Source: Clostridia bacterium
GTDB lineage: Bacteria > Bacillota_A > Clostridia > Christensenellales > Aristaeellaceae
Length of the DNA stretch: 64,000 nucleotides
Assembly (NCBI GenBank): GCA_025997215.1
Contig: BNUH01000001.1
Location: 62,001-126,000, forward strand
Reading direction: 5' to 3'
Part shown: positions 43,759-53,003 of the stretch, piece by piece
Layout of the letters: each line of letters starts with the position of its first letter
Numbering within the stretch: the stretch's first letter is position 1
Program-made: the position numbers and the translations under genes
Notes under the pieces: generated by a model
The model's input: the letters and a program-made list of their open reading frames with translations, nothing else
Told to the model about the DNA's origin: nothing
Databases searched by the model: none

Positions 43759-43782
43759 GGTTCTAAAGTCATAACGTTAATT

Positions 43783-43807
43783 GTCCGGCGAGTATACCTT
43801 GCCGGAC
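43783..43807 (+). terminator. Terminator after the SH3b gene
   Basis: GTCCGGCGAG (43783-43792), loop TATAC and CTTGCCGGAC (43798-43807), 10 bp with one G-T, followed by GATTTCT. Confidence 0.55.
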
Positions 43808-43906
43808 GATTTCTATGCCCCGCACTTTCGGCGAATCTCACAAATCGCGCTGGTTTTTCTTATAATTGTATGGTATACTGGCAGTGAATGGATGGAGGTC
43901 ATGCTT

Positions 43907-45142
43907 ATGCCAAGAAATAAGGACTGTATTGCCATGCTGCTGGCTGGCGGACAGGGAAGCCGCCTAGGGATTTTGACCCAGAACATGGCGAAGCCGGCTA
44001 TGCCCTTCGGCGGGAAGTACAGGCTGATCGATTTCCCGCTGTCGAATTGTACGAACTCGGGCGTGGACGTGGTCGGCGTGCTGACACAGTACCGCCCGCT
44101 GGAGCTGAACAGCTATATCGGCTCCGGTTCGCCTTGGGATCTGGACTTATCCAACGGCGGGGTATTCGTGCTGCCGCCGTACATGACGGCCAAGCGCGGC
44201 GAATGGTACCGCGGCTCGGCCAACGCCATCTATCAGAACATAGGATTCATCGAACAGTATAATCCCAGGCATGTGCTGATCCTTTCGGGCGATCATATCT
44301 ACAAGATGGATTACGCCCAAATGCTGGCCGCGCATAAGAAAAACGGCGCGGACGCGACTATCGCCGTCATCGAGGTGCCGTGGGAGGAGACGAACCGATT
44401 CGGCATCATGAATGCCGACGAGTCCGACCGCATCACGGAATTCGAGGAGAAGCCCAAGCACGCGCGCAGCAACAAGGCCTCCATGGGCGTGTATGTATTC
44501 ATATGGGAAAAGTTGAGAAAGTACCTCGAGCTGGATGAGGCCGACGAGAATTCGGCCAATGACTTCGGCAAGAATATCATTCCTAATATGTTAAGCGCGG
44601 GTGAGCGCATGTTCGCCTACGCGTTTGAGGGGTATTGGAAGGACGTCGGCACGATCGAGAGCCTGTGGGAAGCCAACATGGATCTGCTCGGCCCGTCGCT
44701 GCCTATCAATCTATACGATAAGAATTGGCGCATCTACGCGCGCAACCCCGGCATGCCGCCGCATTATTTGTCGGCGGGTTCGTCCGTGCGCAACAGTTTA
44801 GTCACCGAAGGCTCCGAGGTGTACGGCGCTGTCGAGCATAGCGTATTATTCGCGGGGGTTAAGGTGGATGCGGAGGCGTATGTCAAGGATGCCGTCGTGA
44901 TGCCCGGCGCCGTGATCCGCAAGGGTGCGCGTGTCGAGCGCGCGATTATCGCCGAAGGTTCAATTATAAGCGAAAACTGCAAGGTCGGCGAACCGACGGG
45001 CCTGATCGCCGTCGTCGGCCCTGGTGTCACATTGCCGCCGGGTTATGTGGTTCCGGCCGGGGAGCAGTGCTGCACCGATACATTAACCGATACAATAAAT
45101 AAAGCCTCGGACGAGGCTGTTCTCGCGAAGGGAGGCGCGTAA
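43907..45142 (+). CDS. glgC: Glucose-1-phosphate adenylyltransferase, catalytic subunit
   Basis: 411 residues from ATG 43907, seven bases after GGAGGT; an ATG at 43901 is too close to it, and a TATACT (43874-43879) lies just upstream. [21 protein letters not shown] is the nucleotide-binding loop. [33 protein letters not shown] and [17 protein letters not shown] follow. The C-terminal left-handed beta-helix starts near residue 290. It makes ADP-glucose from glucose-1-phosphate and ATP. First gene of glgC-glgD-glgA, a Bacillota glycogen operon. Confidence 0.95.
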   Translation: MPRNKDCIAMLLAGGQGSRLGILTQNMAKPAMPFGGKYRLIDFPLSNCTNSGVDVVGVLTQYRPLELNSYIGSGSPWDLDLSNGGVFVLPPYMTAKRGEWYRGSANAIYQNIGFIEQYNPRHVLILSGDHIYKMDYAQMLAAHKKNGADATIAVIEVPWEETNRFGIMNADESDRITEFEEKPKHARSNKASMGVYVFIWEKLRKYLELDEADENSANDFGKNIIPNMLSAGERMFAYAFEGYWKDVGTIESLWEANMDLLGPSLPINLYDKNWRIYARNPGMPPHYLSAGSSVRNSLVTEGSEVYGAVEHSVLFAGVKVDAEAYVKDAVVMPGAVIRKGARVERAIIAEGSIISENCKVGEPTGLIAVVGPGVTLPPGYVVPAGEQCCTDTLTDTINKASDEAVLAKGGA

Positions 45143-45144
45143 CG

Positions 45145-46272
45145 GTGGCAAACGTTATGGGCATCATCTACACGGGCGAGCAGAACCCGAACCTGCGCGA
45201 GCTGGCCTCCGAGCGCGCGGTCGCGGCGCTGCCCGTCGCCGGGCGTTACCGGATAATCGACTTCATCGTGTCATGCCTGGTGAACGCGGGCGTGAAAAAT
45301 GTCGGCGTCATCACCCAGAAGAATTATCACTCGCTGATGGATCACCTGGGTTCGGGTAAGGAATGGGATCTGCACGGCAAGAACGAGGGTTTGCTGATAC
45401 TGCCGCCATTCCTCTCCAGAGAAAACACAGGGCTTTACTCGGGTATGCTGGAGGCGTTGTCGTCGAATACGGGCTACCTGCGCCGCTCTAAGCAGGAATA
45501 TGTGATACTGTCGAACAGCCACTACCTGTGCAATGTCGATTTTTCGGAAATGATAGACGCGCACGTCACGCGCGACGCTGATCTGTCGATGCTCTACGCA
45601 TACCAGCCGCAGTTGTCACCGGGGCGCCGCGAGGATTACGCGTACCTGAATCTGGACGACGACGAGCGAGTAACAGGCATAGAGATTAACCCGACGATAC
45701 CCAGCTACCCGAATGAACTGCTGGAGGTTTACCTGCTCCGGCGCGAACTGCTGCGATATCTGGTGGATCAGGCCAACGCGAATGGGCTGCATCATTTCCG
45801 CCGGAATGTTATCCAGCGATTGGTTAATGAGGGCGGGCTGAAGATTTACGGCCATGCATACAAAGGCCCATACTGGCGGATCGATTCCGTGCAGACGTAC
45901 TATCAAATGAATATGGCTCTGCTGGATAAGGATGCAAGGTCTGCCGTATTCACACCGGAGCGGCCAGTATTCACGAAGGTGCGCGACGACATGGCGGCGT
46001 ATTACGGACCCGATGCGCGGGTGGTGAATAGCCTGGTCGCCGACGGTAGCCGCATCGATGGCACGGTGGAGAATAGCGTGCTGTTCCGAGGCGTGCGCGT
46101 GGAGAAGGGCGCGGTCATACGCAATTGCATAGTTATGCAGGATGCGCATATTGAGGCCGGTGCGACGGTGGATTACTGCATACTGGATAAGCAGACCGTC
46201 ATCCGCGCGGACGGGAAGCTCGTCGGGCATTCGTCATACCCGATAGTTATCGCAAAGAATGTAATAATTTAA
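45145..46272 (+). CDS. glgD: GlgD, regulatory ADP-glucose pyrophosphorylase subunit
   Basis: 375 residues from GTG 45145, two bases after the glgC stop, with GGGAGG upstream. ANVMGIIYTGEQNPNLRELA takes the place of the nucleotide loop and lacks the GGxGxRL motif, so the subunit should be catalytically weak. PVAGRYRIIDFIVSCLVNAG and GKEWDLHGKNEGLLILPPF match GlgD. It partners GlgC and raises activity. Confidence 0.94.
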   Translation: MANVMGIIYTGEQNPNLRELASERAVAALPVAGRYRIIDFIVSCLVNAGVKNVGVITQKNYHSLMDHLGSGKEWDLHGKNEGLLILPPFLSRENTGLYSGMLEALSSNTGYLRRSKQEYVILSNSHYLCNVDFSEMIDAHVTRDADLSMLYAYQPQLSPGRREDYAYLNLDDDERVTGIEINPTIPSYPNELLEVYLLRRELLRYLVDQANANGLHHFRRNVIQRLVNEGGLKIYGHAYKGPYWRIDSVQTYYQMNMALLDKDARSAVFTPERPVFTKVRDDMAAYYGPDARVVNSLVADGSRIDGTVENSVLFRGVRVEKGAVIRNCIVMQDAHIEAGATVDYCILDKQTVIRADGKLVGHSSYPIVIAKNVII

Positions 46273-46307
46273 CACCATACCTGGATATAATGTACAAAGG
46301 AGCAGCG

Positions 46308-47852
46308 ATGGCTAAGACAAAAAAGCTAGAGGAAGGTGCCGTACCAATGGAGAAGCTGGAGTCGGTCAAGCGGGTCTCAAAGCGGGCGCAGAGCCGGACC
46401 AAGCCCGAGGAGGCGCGGTTTAGCGTGCTGTTCGCGGCGGCTGAAGCGGTGCCCTTCATCAAGACGGGCGGTCTGGCCGACGTGATTGGTGCGCTGCCCA
46501 AGGCCTTGATTGCCGAGGGCATTGACGCGCGGATAATCCTGCCGCTGTACGGCGCTATCGCCAGTGAATTCAAACAACAGATGCGCCACGTCGTGGATTT
46601 CGAGGTCGAGATGGGCTGGCGGCGGCAGTACTGCGGCATCGAGACGCTCGAATACGAGGGTGTTGTATGTTATTTTGTCGATAATAGGTTCTACTTCAAT
46701 AGGAACTATATATATGGCGGCGGCGGGGATGAGTATGAGCGGTACGGATTCTTCTGCCGGGCGGCGCTGAACGCGCTGCCGCTGATCGGCTTCCAGCCGC
46801 GGGTGATCCACTGCCACGACTGGCAGGCGGGCATGATGCCCGCGCTGCTGGCGATCCAGTATAGGCACCTGCCGTTTTACGCGAATATGCGCAGCATCTT
46901 GACCATACACAACCTGCAGTATCAGGGCATATTCGACCGCAGGGCCGTGCAGGATGTGCTGGGCCTGGGCGACAGCCTATTCACCAGCGACAAGCTGGAG
47001 TATTACGGCTGCGCGAATTTCCTCAAATCCGGGCTGGTTTACGCGGATATCGTCACTACGGTCAGCCCCAGCTATGCGGATGAGATACAGACCATGTACT
47101 TCGGCGAGCGGCTGGATGGGTTGCTGCGCGCTAAGCGGCAGAGCCTATTCGGGGTGATCAACGGCATCGACACGGCGGCGTACGATCCCTCGGCCGACGA
47201 TGCGCTGCCCGAGGCATTCTCCGCCGACAATATGTCCGGCAAGAAGTTATGCAAGGCCGCGCTGCAGGCTGAGATGGGTTTAGACGTGGATCCCGCCGCG
47301 CCCATCGTGGCCATGGTTACGCGCCTGAACAGCCAGAAGGGGTTGGACCTGGTAGACCGCGTGATCGCCGAGATGATGGAGCTGGGTATCCAGCTGGTTG
47401 TATTGGGGCAGGGGGATTCCAAGTACACCGACCTATTCTCATGGGCCGAAGGGCATTGGAAGGGCCGCGTCTCGGCGCGCTACGAGATGAATGGCGCGCT
47501 GGCCAGGCGTATTTACGCGGGATCCGACATATTCCTCATGCCATCGCTGTTCGAGCCGTGCGGCCTGTCGCAGATGATCGCGATGAGATACGGCACGATT
47601 CCGGTAGCGCGCGAGACGGGCGGGCTTAGAGATACTGTTCTAAGTTATAACGATTCGACGGGCGAGGGAAATGGATTCACATTCTTTAGCTATAACGCGC
47701 ACGACATGCTCCACACGCTGGAGCGCGCCGTTAAGCATTACACCGAAACCCCGGAGGTGTGGACGCTGCTGATGCGCCGCGGCATGCAGTCGGATTTCAG
47801 CTGGGCGTATTCGGCGAAGGAGTATGTCAAGCTGTATAGGCAGCTGGGGTAA
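46308..47852 (+). CDS. glgA: Glycogen synthase (ADP-glucose type, GT5)
   Basis: 514 residues from ATG 46308 after AAAGGAG. A basic, Lys-rich extension of about 37 residues precedes the usual start VLFAAAEAVPFIKTGGLADV, whose KTGGL binds ADP-glucose. HCHDWQAGMMPALLA, SILTIHNLQYQGIF, NGIDTAAYDPS and MPSLFEPCGLSQMIAMRYGT with the catalytic Glu are all present. The N-terminal extension is unlike standard GlgA and may be a docking segment. Last gene of the operon. Confidence 0.94.
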   Translation: MAKTKKLEEGAVPMEKLESVKRVSKRAQSRTKPEEARFSVLFAAAEAVPFIKTGGLADVIGALPKALIAEGIDARIILPLYGAIASEFKQQMRHVVDFEVEMGWRRQYCGIETLEYEGVVCYFVDNRFYFNRNYIYGGGGDEYERYGFFCRAALNALPLIGFQPRVIHCHDWQAGMMPALLAIQYRHLPFYANMRSILTIHNLQYQGIFDRRAVQDVLGLGDSLFTSDKLEYYGCANFLKSGLVYADIVTTVSPSYADEIQTMYFGERLDGLLRAKRQSLFGVINGIDTAAYDPSADDALPEAFSADNMSGKKLCKAALQAEMGLDVDPAAPIVAMVTRLNSQKGLDLVDRVIAEMMELGIQLVVLGQGDSKYTDLFSWAEGHWKGRVSARYEMNGALARRIYAGSDIFLMPSLFEPCGLSQMIAMRYGTIPVARETGGLRDTVLSYNDSTGEGNGFTFFSYNAHDMLHTLERAVKHYTETPEVWTLLMRRGMQSDFSWAYSAKEYVKLYRQLG

Positions 47853-47866
47853 GCTAAGGGCGCAAG

Positions 47867-47888
47867 CCCCTGTCCCTACGGGGTTTTT
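47867..47888 (+). terminator. Possible short terminator of the glg operon
   Basis: CCCC (47867-47870) and GGGG (47880-47883) can pair and are followed by TTTTT; an overlapping GGGCGCAAGCCC hairpin precedes. The stem is weak. Confidence 0.3.
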
Positions 47889-47895
47889 GGATCGT

Positions 47896-48520
47896 CCTCT
47901 GCGGAGGGGCTGCCCTCACTGTGGTGAGGGACTTGTTACTTTTCCCGTCCGTGGGAAAAGTAACCAAAAGGACGGCCAAAGGAGAGAGGCGCTATGGCGC
48001 CCTCTCTCCTCTGGACTCCTCTCTCCAGCCATTTTGCACCTGCTGCCAGAAGCCAAACGTACGCTATCCATATGTAGCACTGTGTTGCAGGTCTTTGGCA
48101 TCACATTGTTTACCTGAAATCCTACATGATCTAAAGCTGATGGCGTGAGGCTATAATGGTTTTATAATTGTTTATAACTAGCTGGATGATGAAGAGCTAT
48201 AGCATATGCTGCCGCGAAACTCCGCCAATCATCCCGCCATCAACAATTATGAAATAGTAACAGCCTCCCGCCATCAGCTCTTAGATCATGTAGGATTTCA
48301 GGTAAACAATATGATGCCAAAGACTTGCAACACTGTGCTACGCTGGAAGGTGCATGTTTGGTTTCTGGCAGCAGGTGCAAAATGGCTGGGGAGAGGTGTC
48401 CAGAGGAGAGGGGGCGCCATAGCGCCCCTCTCCTTTGGCCGTCCTTTTGGTTACTTTTCCCACGGACGGGAAAAGTAACAAGTCCCCAACCGCAGTTGGG
48501 GCAATCCCGCCCGCAGGCGG
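47896..48520. repeat. Second nested palindrome, about 625 bp, with covarying hairpins
   Basis: A long inverted repeat fills the gap between convergent glgA and the glycerol-1-phosphate dehydrogenase gene. The core runs 47928-48486 (GGGACTTGTTAC to GTAACAAGTCCC). Shared blocks include TTACTTTTCCCGTCC, GGGAAAAGTAACCAAAAGGA, GCCATTTTGCACCTGCTGCC and TGTTTACCTGAAATCCTACA. Each arm is a string of small hairpins. Comparing arms, CCCTCACTGTGGTGAGGG matches CCCCAACTGCGGTTGGGG, with two paired changes, and the GGAGAGAGGCGC hairpin matches GGAGAGGGGCGC, also with a paired change. No coding frame of note and no transposase. Confidence 0.9.
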
Positions 48521-48528
48521 CGCGTAAC

Positions 48529-49887
48529 TTAACTTGACAGCATTGGCAGAGTGAGCTTGCTGTCGTATAACAGCCCCATGTCCCACAGCATGCTGCTGGT
48601 CAGATATTTGTCGCGAATGTCGCGGGAGCCTATGAACGCGTTGAGCGTATCCTCCTCGCCGATCCCGATATCGTCCGGCAGCATGGGCATGCCAAGCGAG
48701 CGCATCAGCGATTCGATTTGATCAGTGGGCGGCAGTTCCTCATCGATGATACGGAGGATATCGTCCCAGCGCGCTTCAATTATGTTGAAGCGTCGGCTGT
48801 GCGTGGCTTTGTCGTTCTTGTGGAAGATGGTGTGTTCCTGCTGAATCATGGTGTCGGCCGCCTGGCCGAATATCCGGCGGATCATCGCCTGCCAACGCTC
48901 GTCCGAGAATGAGCCGATGAACGCCTCAGCCGTCGCGCGGTTGGGTTTCAACGTGCGAATCGTGTCGTATAACTTCAACGTCAGCAGTGTGCCTATGCCG
49001 ACTTGGATGCCGTGTAACTCATACGGCGTGCCCCGCTCCAGCGCCATCATCTCCCAAATGTGGCTGAAGTAATGCTCCAGCCCGCTGGCCGGACGCGAGA
49101 TGCCCGCGTAACTCATGGCGATCCCTGACAGGATGAGGCCTTCCACCGTCGCGCGCACGGCATCTTCGTCGCGGCGGGCTAAGCCCGGCGCCGCGGACAC
49201 AACCTTGACGAGCGAGGCGCGCATCATCGCGGCGATGTTTTCACAATAATATTCTCCTGTAACCAGATGGGATATCCGCCACTCACACAGCGCGACGTAC
49301 TTGGCGAGCATGTCGCCCAAGCCCGCCCACAGCATGCGCATCGGCGCGTCCTTGATGATGTCGGTGTCAGCAATGATTGCAGCTGGGGTTTTGCAGTACA
49401 GCGACACCTTGATTCGCTGGCGGATCATCGACGCGGAGTTGCTGGCGTAGCCATCCATCGACGGTGCGGTGGCGATGGCGATCTGTTTGATGCGCAGCGC
49501 GTACGCCAGTACGCGGCAGCAATCGCTCACCACGCCTGAGCCTACGCTCATCACACAATCGCACGTTGTGTCAAACGCCATCGTCAGGCTGCCGACGGCA
49601 TGCTCGTCCGGTTCGACACGTTCCATAGGAAATTGATATAATGTGAAGGGGATACCGTGCCGGAGCAGTACGGGTTCGACAAAACGCCACGCCGCTTCGT
49701 AGGTGTTCGAGTCACAGACGATGAACGGCTTGACAACGCCCAGATTGTCTAGCGCGTCGGGGATCGAGCCTACCGCGCCCGAGCCAATCTTGAGGAATTC
49801 CATACTGACGCGGTGGGTGCGGCCGCAGCCGCAGTCCAGACCCGCCGGATCGATGAGCGTTTCAAGCGGCAGCGTTGAGAAATCCAT
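48529..49887 (-). CDS. egsA: sn-Glycerol-1-phosphate dehydrogenase (EgsA/AraM family)
   Basis: 452 residues from ATG 49887, ten bases after AAGGA. CDCVMSVGSGVVSDCCRVLA is the NAD-binding loop and IAIATAPSMDGYASNSASM the signature. GLEHYFSHIWEMMALE and ELHGIQVGIGTLLTLKLYD hold the metal-binding histidines. It reduces dihydroxyacetone phosphate to glycerol-1-phosphate, the archaeal-type backbone; in Bacillus, AraM feeds heptaprenylglyceryl phosphate synthesis. It is longer than AraM (about 394 residues), with an added C-terminal stretch (PPTDQIESLMRSLGMPML). The CGCGRTHRV text near the N-terminus is characteristic of these proteins. Confidence 0.88.
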   Translation of the reverse strand: MDFSTLPLETLIDPAGLDCGCGRTHRVSMEFLKIGSGAVGSIPDALDNLGVVKPFIVCDSNTYEAAWRFVEPVLLRHGIPFTLYQFPMERVEPDEHAVGSLTMAFDTTCDCVMSVGSGVVSDCCRVLAYALRIKQIAIATAPSMDGYASNSASMIRQRIKVSLYCKTPAAIIADTDIIKDAPMRMLWAGLGDMLAKYVALCEWRISHLVTGEYYCENIAAMMRASLVKVVSAAPGLARRDEDAVRATVEGLILSGIAMSYAGISRPASGLEHYFSHIWEMMALERGTPYELHGIQVGIGTLLTLKLYDTIRTLKPNRATAEAFIGSFSDERWQAMIRRIFGQAADTMIQQEHTIFHKNDKATHSRRFNIIEARWDDILRIIDEELPPTDQIESLMRSLGMPMLPDDIGIGEEDTLNAFIGSRDIRDKYLTSSMLWDMGLLYDSKLTLPMLSS

Positions 49888-49944
49888 ATACGTATCATTC
49901 CTTAATAAATATTGCAGTGTTAACAGCCATGTCATATTGTATAC

Positions 49945-49973
49945 TTGTTTGGATCATAATGCAATGGTATACT
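49945..49973 (+). promoter_or_regulatory. Promoter of the MacB-like ABC gene
   Basis: TTGTTT (49945-49950), 17 bases, TATACT (49968-49973), 54 bases before ATG 50028. Confidence 0.55.
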
Positions 49974-50027
49974 ACAACCTGCAAGTCACTTGCATTATTA
50001 TCCAATCATCCGCAGGAGGTAGTATTC

Positions 50028-52592
50028 ATGCTGAAATTATCCGCCGTCACCAAGAATTATGTGATGGGCGCTACGACCGTCGAGGCGCTCCGGGGCATCG
50101 ACATCGAGTTTCGAAAGAGTGAATTCGTCGCGGTGCTGGGGCCATCGGGGTGCGGCAAGACCACGCTGCTGAACATCATCGGCGGCCTGGATCGCTATAC
50201 CTCCGGCGACCTCACCATCAACGGCGTTTCGACCAAGGAATACAAGGACGGCGACTGGGATATCTACCGCAACAAGGCGGTGGGCTTCGTGTTCCAGACA
50301 TATAACCTGATCACTCATCAGTCGGTGCTGTCTAATGTCGAATTGGCGCTGACGCTCTCCGGCGTATCCAAGGGCGAACGCCGACGCCGCGCGGCCGACG
50401 CGCTCAAGCAAGTCGGCCTCGGCGATCAACTAAAGAAAAAACCCAACCAGCTTTCCGGCGGTCAGATGCAGCGCGTCGCCATCGCCCGCGCGTTGGTCAA
50501 CAACCCGGAGATTCTGCTGGCCGACGAGCCGACGGGCGCGCTCGATACCGAGACCAGCGTGCAGATCATGGAGATACTGAAGGAAGTGTCGAAGGATCGG
50601 CTGGTCATCATGGTTACCCATAACCCCGAACTGGCGGATCATTATTCCAACCGGGTGGTGAAGCTGGTCGACGGGCGGGTCGTCGGCGACAGCAATCCGT
50701 ATAGCTTTGCAACGGAATCCGCCGCCGATCAGTCCAAACTCAAGGCTAAGCGCAACAGGAAGAGCCCGCTATCCATAGCGACGGCGTTATCATTAAGTTT
50801 GAATAACCTTCTGACCAAGAAGGGGCGGACGATCCTGACAGGATTCGCGGGCAGCATCGGGATCATCGGCATCGCACTGATACTCTCGCTGTCCAACGGC
50901 ATGCAGGAATATATCAACGACATCGAGCGCGGCTCGATGTCCAGTTACCCGCTGACCATCCAGAGCGCCAACCTGGATATGCTGGCGATGCTGGGCAGCA
51001 TGCGCTCGGTCGGCCGCCGCGGAGAACCGCATGAGCTGGATAAGGTATACTCGCGCGACATCGTCGCCTCGACGATCAGCAACGTTGGTCAGCGGATGGA
51101 CGCCAACGACCTGAAGGCGTTCAAGGCGTATTTGGACACGGACAAAGTGATCGCCGAAAACGTTACCGAAATCCAATACCAATACGACACGCCGCTGACT
51201 ATATACAAGGCCGACACATCCGGCGGCGCTGTGAAGCTGCATCCCAGCGATATGTCCAACATGATGGCCGACTCGGGCGGTCAGGTTTCGGCGTTCGGAT
51301 CCATGATGACGGATGAGAGCAGCGCGTGGAAACGGTTGATCGGCGACGACGCACTGCTCAAGACCGAGTACGAGGTCATCGCAGGACGTATACCCACCGC
51401 GTGGGACGAGGTAGCCGTCATCACCGACGAGAGGAACGAGATAACAGACTACACGATGTACTCGATGGGTTTGAAGGATCCCAGCGAATTGACCCAAATG
51501 CTGGTCGGCGCGGCGCTGGGTTTGACGCCGTCAGCCAAGCGCGCGTCGTTCACATACGACGAGATTCTGAACCTGACGTATAAACTGCTTGCCGCGCCCG
51601 ACGTATATGAGCGCGGTGAATCCGGCTGGGTAAACAGGAGTTCCGATAACAACTTTATGAAGGCGGTTGTCGACGGCGCTCCGACGCTAAAGGTGGTCGG
51701 CATACTGCGTACGATCAACACATCCGCGATGCAGCAAGCCAGCGGCGGGGTCGGCTACACGGCGGCGCTGACCGAGCATCTGCTGGGCCTCGTGAACGGC
51801 AGCGAGATCGTTAAAGAGCAGCGCGCGGATCCAGCCGTCGACGTATTCACTCAAAAGCCGTTCAAGGTTACGCAGAGCGGGTCGAATTCGTCCTCGGGTT
51901 TATCCGCCATTGCCGGCGTAATTGAACGGAGTTTGTCAGGCCTTACGGGCGATCAATCCACATCCTCATCCACGTATGAGGATAATATGTCGAAACTAGG
52001 CGCGGCGGATATCGACAGCCCATCCTCGATCCGCATATACCCCAAGGGTTTCGAAGCAAAAGAAAAGATCACGGACGCCATTGCTGCATACAACAAACAG
52101 ATGTCGGATGAGGGACAGGATGAGCGCGTGATCAATTATACCGATATAACGGGCCTGCTGATGAGCTCGGTCAACGGTGTAATCGGCGGCGTGAGTACGG
52201 TGCTGATCGCGTTTGTGGCTATATCGCTGGTGGTTTCGTCCATCATGATCGGTATAATCACATACATATCCGTGCTGGAGCGCACGAAGGAGATCGGCGT
52301 GCTGCGCAGCCTGGGCGCATCCAAGGGCGACATATCGCGCGTATTCAACGCGGAGACGCTAATCGTGGGGTTTGTGGCCGGAGCGCTGGGCATTGCGGTA
52401 GCGTCGCTGCTGATCATCCCAGCCAACGCGATCATATTGAGCCTATCGAACATCCGCAACGCGGCGCGGCTGCCGTTATACGGCGCGGTCGGGCTGGTGC
52501 TGATCAGTATGGCGCTGACGTTCATCGCCGGGCTGATCCCCTCGCGTATGGCCGCCAAGAAGGATCCCGTGGTCGCGCTCAGGACGGAGTGA
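50028..52592 (+). CDS. MacB-like ABC transporter, ATPase and FtsX permease in one chain
   Basis: 854 residues from ATG 50028 after GCAGGAGGT. Residues 1-225 are a LolD/MacB-class ATPase: Walker A GPSGCGKTTLLN, signature LSGGQMQRVAIARAL, Walker B ILLADEPTGALD, H-loop MVTHNPELA. The first span is near 275 (TILTGFAGSIGIIGIALILS). A large extracytoplasmic region (about 300-700) follows. Three C-terminal spans are the FtsX domain (LIAFVAISLVVSSIMIGII, VLERTKEIGVLRSLGASKGD). Such proteins export or sense peptides or act on the envelope mechanically. No two-component system or accessory adaptor is adjacent. An HTH gene is convergent at its end. Confidence 0.9.
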   Translation: MLKLSAVTKNYVMGATTVEALRGIDIEFRKSEFVAVLGPSGCGKTTLLNIIGGLDRYTSGDLTINGVSTKEYKDGDWDIYRNKAVGFVFQTYNLITHQSVLSNVELALTLSGVSKGERRRRAADALKQVGLGDQLKKKPNQLSGGQMQRVAIARALVNNPEILLADEPTGALDTETSVQIMEILKEVSKDRLVIMVTHNPELADHYSNRVVKLVDGRVVGDSNPYSFATESAADQSKLKAKRNRKSPLSIATALSLSLNNLLTKKGRTILTGFAGSIGIIGIALILSLSNGMQEYINDIERGSMSSYPLTIQSANLDMLAMLGSMRSVGRRGEPHELDKVYSRDIVASTISNVGQRMDANDLKAFKAYLDTDKVIAENVTEIQYQYDTPLTIYKADTSGGAVKLHPSDMSNMMADSGGQVSAFGSMMTDESSAWKRLIGDDALLKTEYEVIAGRIPTAWDEVAVITDERNEITDYTMYSMGLKDPSELTQMLVGAALGLTPSAKRASFTYDEILNLTYKLLAAPDVYERGESGWVNRSSDNNFMKAVVDGAPTLKVVGILRTINTSAMQQASGGVGYTAALTEHLLGLVNGSEIVKEQRADPAVDVFTQKPFKVTQSGSNSSSGLSAIAGVIERSLSGLTGDQSTSSSTYEDNMSKLGAADIDSPSSIRIYPKGFEAKEKITDAIAAYNKQMSDEGQDERVINYTDITGLLMSSVNGVIGGVSTVLIAFVAISLVVSSIMIGIITYISVLERTKEIGVLRSLGASKGDISRVFNAETLIVGFVAGALGIAVASLLIIPANAIILSLSNIRNAARLPLYGAVGLVLISMALTFIAGLIPSRMAAKKDPVVALRTE

Positions 52593-52596
52593 TTAG

Positions 52597-52896
52597 TCAG
52601 CTATCAAATCGTAACACTTTGAAAGACGGCCTGGGTTTCTCCGGGCCGTCGGTCGGTTTTGACCGGATGATATATTCGCCGCGCGCGTAAGTCGTCGGAT
52701 CCAGCCCCAGCGCGAACAGCACCTTGCACGCTATGTCAAATGGCGCCGCGGACAGCGCTTTCTCGCCGGATTCATACCACTGATACTGTTCGAGCGGGAT
52801 CCTGGCGCTATGCGCCGCCTGCACCTGGGTCAGCCCCAGCTTGGCGCGCGCCTCCAGCAATACGACGTGCTCGGTTTGGATTAATTGGAACGACAT
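52597..52896 (-). CDS. Small helix-turn-helix (Cro/C1-like) protein
   Basis: 99 residues from ATG 52896, eight bases after GGGAGA; a second ATG at 52902 is closer to the site. LLEARAKLGLTQVQAAHSAR then IPLEQYQWYESGEKALSAAP fits an XRE helix-turn-helix with the second helix at TQVQAAHSARIP. A short tail (FDIACKVLFALGLDPTTYA) may be a dimer helix. It is a probable DNA-binding regulator; the targets are unknown. It converges on the MacB-like gene and diverges from the ugpQ-like gene. Confidence 0.7.
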   Translation of the reverse strand: MSFQLIQTEHVVLLEARAKLGLTQVQAAHSARIPLEQYQWYESGEKALSAAPFDIACKVLFALGLDPTTYARGEYIIRSKPTDGPEKPRPSFKVLRFDS

Positions 52897-53003
52897 GGGC
52901 ATCGTCTCCCTCGGCGGATGTGATGCGTTAATAGTAACATAACATTCGCGGTTGGGCAAGTAGGAATCTCATAAATATCATAATAACTTGGAGGTGTCGG
53001 ATC

